NCBI GenBank assembly: GCA_028284125.1
Contig: JANQSI010000008.1
Location: 248,001 to 312,000 of the forward strand
DNA from: Cyclobacteriaceae bacterium
Lineage (GTDB): Bacteria > Bacteroidota > Bacteroidia > Cytophagales > Cyclobacteriaceae
Length of the DNA: 64,000 nt
Direction: 5' to 3'
Under the pieces are notes generated by a model. It was given only the letters and a program-made list of their open reading frames with translations. It was not told where the DNA came from and did not search any database. The first letter of the stretch is position 1, and each line of letters begins with the position of its first letter. This document shows, piece after piece, positions 60,021-64,000 of the stretch. The position numbers were made by a program, and so were the translations under genes.

Positions 60021-60860
60021 TTATTGATAAACCCTGACGTAATCAATTGTCATGGTCTGTGGAAATCTTGTATTGTCAGTCGGGTTTCCTACATAGTTTC
60101 CACCCACTGCCACATTAAGAATTATGAAAAAATCTTTGTTATTGAAAACCCAGCTTTCAGGATCAGGAAGGCTCTCTGGGGTAAGTTGTTGGTACAATCT
60201 TCCATCAACGAAATAATCGATAAAGTCTGGACCCCATTCGACTGCAAACACATGGAATTCTGTATCAAACCGTGAGTCCAGAATTTCGAAATCAGAGGTG
60301 ATAGCTTCAGCGGCTGAGTAACCAGGACCATGAATGGATCCGCTTATTACTCTAGGCTGTTGACCCCTCAATTCCATGATATCAATTTCTCCTGTTTGCG
60401 GCCAACCGACCTCTTCGAAATCAGTTCCCAACATCCAGAACGCAGGCCACAATCCTTGACCAAAAGGTGTTTTCAGTCTTGCCTCGAATCGTCCGTAGGT
60501 TTGTTCTCTAAGCCCTTGGGTTTTGATTCTTGCGGAGGTGTAGTTGCTTCCTTCAAAAGGTTCAGCAAGAGCAGTAATCAACAGGTTCCCAGTGCCATCT
60601 AATGATACATTTTCCGTTCTATCCGTATAATACTGAAGCTCAAGGTTTCCCCATCCATCAACTCCTGTTCCTATATCATAGGTCCAATTCGCCGGGTTAG
60701 GAGCATCGCCAGTCGAGCCGTCGAACGTATCCTCCCAAACCAATGTATAATCTCGATCAGGGAGCTCATTAGAGTCATCGCATCCAGTCATAACTGTTGA
60801 GGTCAATACCACAGCTGCACTTGCGATGATAATTTTCTTGTATGCTTTAATTGAATTCAT
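60021..60860 (-). CDS. GH16-family laminarinase lipoprotein
   Basis: 279 aa, lipobox MTGC. The GH16 catalytic motif is clear: GEIDIMELRG, with nucleophile Glu about 157, helper Asp about 159 and acid/base Glu about 162. Context sequences LVWEDTFDG, GLWPAFWMLG and the HVFAVEWGPDFIDYFVDGR strand are typical of bacterial laminarinases (GH16_3). It should cut internal beta-1,3 (or mixed beta-1,3/1,4) linkages on the cell surface. No extra binding domain is attached; the neighbouring lipoproteins supply that. Operon gaps are 36 bp (downstream) and 29 bp (upstream). Confidence 0.93.
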   Translation of the reverse strand: MNSIKAYKKIIIASAAVVLTSTVMTGCDDSNELPDRDYTLVWEDTFDGSTGDAPNPANWTYDIGTGVDGWGNLELQYYTDRTENVSLDGTGNLLITALAEPFEGSNYTSARIKTQGLREQTYGRFEARLKTPFGQGLWPAFWMLGTDFEEVGWPQTGEIDIMELRGQQPRVISGSIHGPGYSAAEAITSDFEILDSRFDTEFHVFAVEWGPDFIDYFVDGRLYQQLTPESLPDPESWVFNNKDFFIILNVAVGGNYVGNPTDNTRFPQTMTIDYVRVYQ

Positions 60861-60889
60861 AATTCTAGTTTCAAAGTCTTGTAATTATT

Positions 60890-62299
60890 CTATCTGTAGA
60901 AATACACATTGTCTATATAGATGCTTGAGATAGTCCCATCAGAGACGAAAAAGATGAGATCTATATCATCAGGAGTACCAATGCTTGCAAAATCTGTCAT
61001 GGGAATATCATAGCTTACCCATCGACCTTCCAACAGTGGCGAGTATGTTTGAAGTTGTACAGATGCTGCTGACTGAGTAGATCCTCCACCGTCGTTATTG
61101 ATCAATTCAAGCCGTATGAAATCCGATGGATCGACGGTTTCCCGGACGTATACATCCAGGTGCATGTGGGTCATATCGGTGACGTCTACTGTAGCTGCAT
61201 CAAAAATATTGATGCTCACAAAGTTCAGATCCGTGTAACTGATAATATCGTCTCCCAGGATGTCGATCGCTCCGCCTTGTGTTGTAGCGAATTGGAAAAA
61301 TCCATTGTAGTTGGCAACATTGACCTTGTTGTAAACGTCACTGAATATCGCAACAACATCATCTGCGTCTCTAGCAGGAGGGGTAGGAGCAAAGTCAAAT
61401 TCACCTGTTGAAGTAACTGCGACAGACCCTAAGGCAGACATCTCGTTCGCGCCTTCACCAATACTTGCAGTAATTGTGGCGGAGCCTGTACTGTTTAAGG
61501 TAATAACACCGTTTTCGCCAACACTGGCAACTGATTCATCAGAAGTGGAAAAATTAAAGTAGGCGGGTGCCGCATTGACTGACACGTCCGTTCCATCAAC
61601 ATTATATATAACATTGAGTCCGGTAATTGGAATAGTGATCCCATTGAAAGCACTTTCAGTTGCATTATTTCCTCCCGAAATCTGAGGTAAAGGCTGAGCT
61701 ACTTCAGGTAGGTTTTCAAACTTGATTTCATCCAACCAAAATGTGTAACCTACCTCTTGTCCTTCTGCTCCGATACCACCAGCAGCGAACTGAAATACTC
61801 CTTTCTCTTGTAATAATTTTTCAGGATCAGGAATTGGAATAATGAACTTTTTCCAGTTAGTCGTGAAGTCGAGATTTGACAGAAAAGCACGATGAATATC
61901 ACCTTCAAAGTCTTGACCAAAACCTACTTCACCAATAGTAGCCGCTTGCGATGCTCGAGCGTAGAAAGTCAGCGCATTATAATCTGACAAATTTCTCCCT
62001 ATCCCATCAATTCGGAAAATGGCTCCTGCAAATCCTCCTCCTGGATCATCTGCGTTTGGAACGTCGATTCGGATGGAAGCTTCACTTTCAAATCCTTCGC
62101 TGCGATCTACAGAAAATACATCTGGTTTTGCTCCCAGGTAGGGGAAGTAAAAATCACTGCCCAATCCAATGAAATTATCTATAAATACATCTGAAGTGGC
62201 AGGAAATAGAGCTTCAGGTAGGTCCTCTTCAGTTCGAGTACAACCGAAGGACAGAAGTACGACTAATACATAAAGCGCTCTAAAATCTATCTTTTTCAT
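60890..62299 (-). CDS. surface glycan-binding lipoprotein with Big_2 and C-terminal beta-glucan-type domain
   Basis: About 469 aa from the ATG at 62299 (MKKIDFRALYVLVVLLSFGC, lipobox SFGC); an upstream ATG (62374) would overlap the previous gene and put residues before the signal. An N-terminal jelly-roll-like domain (about 25-210) has FYARASQAATIGEVGFGQD and YTFWLDEIKFENL. A Big_2 Ig domain (about 225-310) has FSTSDESVASVGENGVITL. The C-terminal domain (about 320-469: DDVVAIFSDVYNKVNV and YIDNVYFYR) is a distant relative of the repeated domain in the 702-aa protein. No catalytic residues were recognised. Confidence 0.8.
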   Translation of the reverse strand: MKKIDFRALYVLVVLLSFGCTRTEEDLPEALFPATSDVFIDNFIGLGSDFYFPYLGAKPDVFSVDRSEGFESEASIRIDVPNADDPGGGFAGAIFRIDGIGRNLSDYNALTFYARASQAATIGEVGFGQDFEGDIHRAFLSNLDFTTNWKKFIIPIPDPEKLLQEKGVFQFAAGGIGAEGQEVGYTFWLDEIKFENLPEVAQPLPQISGGNNATESAFNGITIPITGLNVIYNVDGTDVSVNAAPAYFNFSTSDESVASVGENGVITLNSTGSATITASIGEGANEMSALGSVAVTSTGEFDFAPTPPARDADDVVAIFSDVYNKVNVANYNGFFQFATTQGGAIDILGDDIISYTDLNFVSINIFDAATVDVTDMTHMHLDVYVRETVDPSDFIRLELINNDGGGSTQSAASVQLQTYSPLLEGRWVSYDIPMTDFASIGTPDDIDLIFFVSDGTISSIYIDNVYFYR

Positions 62300-62331
62300 G
62301 TTAGTGTTTTTAAAAGCTTTTAAATAACTCA

Positions 62332-64000
62332 TCAGTTTCCGAGGTTGATGTTGAGATAAGTTCTGAACTCCCACTCAGTTCCATTACCAAATCCAGGTGC
62401 AGTTGGATCTGGAACCAGAACTCCTAGGTTATTGACTATTTGAGCAGGATTGTATCGTGGGGAAAACTGATCAAGTGATCTCCACATGAATCTCATTCCA
62501 AGTTGAGTGCTTGGAAGAAGGAACCAATCTGGCTTAGCAATGGAAGTCGAAATGTCTGCCATTAGCTGTAGAGGAAAGGTTAAGTTGAAATCCCTGTGGT
62601 AGTCAAAAGGTCCCCAATCGTTGACTTTTGCATGGGTAGAGAATTTCATTTTTTTGTAGATAACCCTCATATCTCCACCATATCGTTCTACCGTTCTAGG
62701 ATCAGATCCGTTGGCCTGGCCATTCCCACCATAGAGATTGGTTATGATTCCGAATTCTGGGCTCAACTTTGAAACGACACGAGCGTTGACTTCCCATAAA
62801 TCCAAAGCCGGTGCTGCTCCGGCTGCCGGTGCAGGTATCCTTTCATTTCCCGGAAAGATTACAGCAGCGTCTTGAGAAGTCGGAAGGTGTCGGTAGACAA
62901 AACCAAGGCTTGCCGCCAATTTTGCGTCTTCTGCACGATCATTGTCCCATTCATACATCCATGTTCCTGGAGTAGGGTCGAAGGTTATCAGAAGCTCACC
63001 AGCGACAGTTTCCCTATTACTTCTCACCACAAATGGATCATCAAGAATATTTCTCAATCTAGCTGGTGCTGGTGCATCACCTGGAATCGGATCTATCAGT
63101 GGTTTTTGATACATGAAATTGGGAGCCACTTGGATTTTTCCAACATTGTAGGTGAATCCTGTGAAGACGTTATTCACGTTTCCAGATCCGAAATCTTTCA
63201 ATTTCCAACCGGTAAAGGTTTGTGTGTAATCCCCACCAGCGTTGGCAACTAGACCTCTAGAGGATGCTTGCCCGTACCAGTTTAACCTTCCACCTTGATA
63301 GGTAAGCTTGATTTTTCCACCCCACGTGTCAGAGTTCTTAATTTCATCTTGTAAAACCTGGTAGTTACCAGCTTCTCCTCTTACAACCTGGAAACCTCTG
63401 CCAACAAGTGGCTGACCTCCCCACATGCCTCCAAACTCAACTTCCATTTTTCCGAGCTCAGTTTTAGCATAGAGGGTCCCTCTACGAGTTTTTGGCTGTG
63501 GAACCGCTACGGAACTGACGGCAGCTCCAGGATCTTCGAGATCTTCATGAAAGACTGCTGTAACGTCAAACTTCCATAGATGTCTTGTGTATTTGGCCAA
63601 GATAGCCGGGTTAGCACCCCACCAAAGCTCGGGTCCGTAAGCGACTTTTAATCCATTGAAAGTGCTTTTACCAGTTATTTCGAATCCATTCGGAGCAAGA
63701 CCATTATAGATATCGATATTAGGTCCATAATTTGCTTCAGGATAAAGTCCGAAAAAATCCCCCTCATATCCCCAGTGGTAATGACCTGTTCGATAGAATC
63801 CATCTAAGCTGAAAAGCTTGTGATCCCATGAATAGGAGGCTTGATAAACCTGTACTCGGTTAGGATTTGTAGTAATGTTGTTTCCATTTTGAGTAACGAA
63901 TGTTTGTGCTCTTCCTCGATTCTCGTAGAAGATTTCATTGATCGGGTTTTGAGCAACATTTCCCAGAATGTTGAAAGTTACGTTTGCTCTTACATTGGCT
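62332..64000 (-). CDS. predicted outer-membrane beta-barrel protein, 5' end outside window
   Basis: The frame has no stop from 62332 to the window end, so the N-terminus is missing; about 555 aa are visible. The sequence alternates polar and aromatic residues in strands (for example VYQASYSWDHKLFSLDG, GFYRTGHYHWGYEGDFFG, ITNLYGGNGQANGSD) and ends EFRTYLNINLGN, consistent with an outer-membrane barrel. It lacks the plug and TonB-box patterns of SusC in the visible part. I do not recognise a family. First visible gene of the beta-glucan operon; a porin for oligosaccharides is the inferred role. Confidence 0.7.
   Translation of the reverse strand, partial: ANVRANVTFNILGNVAQNPINEIFYENRGRAQTFVTQNGNNITTNPNRVQVYQASYSWDHKLFSLDGFYRTGHYHWGYEGDFFGLYPEANYGPNIDIYNGLAPNGFEITGKSTFNGLKVAYGPELWWGANPAILAKYTRHLWKFDVTAVFHEDLEDPGAAVSSVAVPQPKTRRGTLYAKTELGKMEVEFGGMWGGQPLVGRGFQVVRGEAGNYQVLQDEIKNSDTWGGKIKLTYQGGRLNWYGQASSRGLVANAGGDYTQTFTGWKLKDFGSGNVNNVFTGFTYNVGKIQVAPNFMYQKPLIDPIPGDAPAPARLRNILDDPFVVRSNRETVAGELLITFDPTPGTWMYEWDNDRAEDAKLAASLGFVYRHLPTSQDAAVIFPGNERIPAPAAGAAPALDLWEVNARVVSKLSPEFGIITNLYGGNGQANGSDPRTVERYGGDMRVIYKKMKFSTHAKVNDWGPFDYHRDFNLTFPLQLMADISTSIAKPDWFLLPSTQLGMRFMWRSLDQFSPRYNPAQIVNNLGVLVPDPTAPGFGNGTEWEFRTYLNINLGN

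Overview
The window comes from a marine-type Bacteroidota, most likely a Cytophagales relative. The evidence is A+T-rich DNA, starts mostly without Shine-Dalgarno sequences, Bacteroidota lipoprotein signals, five proteins ending in a type IX secretion (T9SS) type-A sorting domain, a DUF5916 outer-membrane protein, and a beta-glucan (laminarin-type) utilisation operon. Both window edges cut genes: sppA on the left and an outer-membrane barrel gene on the right.

Region 1-12.6 kb is ordinary chromosome: the SppA signal-peptide peptidase C-terminal part, a GNAT acetyltransferase, an MsbA-like ABC exporter and a small lipoprotein. A minus-strand group follows with DUF5916, an S9 peptidase, a cupin and an S51 cyanophycinase-like peptidase. 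It ends with a DEDDy exonuclease overlapping an NhaC antiporter. The cupin appears to begin upstream of its first ATG, at an ATT codon, and a terminator-like hairpin lies inside its 5' end.

Region 12.7-41.1 kb is a 28-kb, all-plus-strand island of six secreted proteins. It holds two copies of a two-gene cassette: a giant LamG/propeller/cadherin/T9SS protein (5667 aa and 1744 aa) followed by a small cadherin-T9SS protein (214 and 202 aa) whose start overlaps the giant's stop. Between the copies lie a beta-helix protein and a protein with a 77-aa repeat. Both giant genes share an upstream promoter-like block. The 5667-aa protein contains tandem FN3-LamG modules of about 950 bp.

Region 41.1-49.2 kb is mixed housekeeping: a REP-like palindrome, an alpha/beta hydrolase lipoprotein, an AarF/UbiB kinase and a TetR-like protein. 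A 1-kb non-genic stretch (44.2-45.2 kb) then holds tandem structured repeats of about 366-380 bp. Each full copy ends in an intrinsic terminator, and stems co-vary between the copies. After it come a CBS protein, PPK2, YtoQ, a membrane-anchored class III cyclase and a CBM48-like lipoprotein.

Region 49.2-64.0 kb is one minus-strand operon for beta-1,3/1,6-glucan. In transcription order it holds an outer-membrane barrel, a surface glycan-binding lipoprotein, GH16, a second glycan-binding lipoprotein, a GH149-type glucan phosphorylase, a GH17 lipoprotein, GH30, an MFS/GPH sugar transporter and a leaderless GH17. The likely flow is surface binding and endo-cleavage (GH16, GH17), debranching (GH30), import by the MFS carrier, and cytoplasmic phosphorolysis to glucose-1-phosphate (GH149) with trimming or transglycosylation by the leaderless GH17.

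No tRNA, rRNA, CRISPR array, insertion sequence or transposase gene was recognised.
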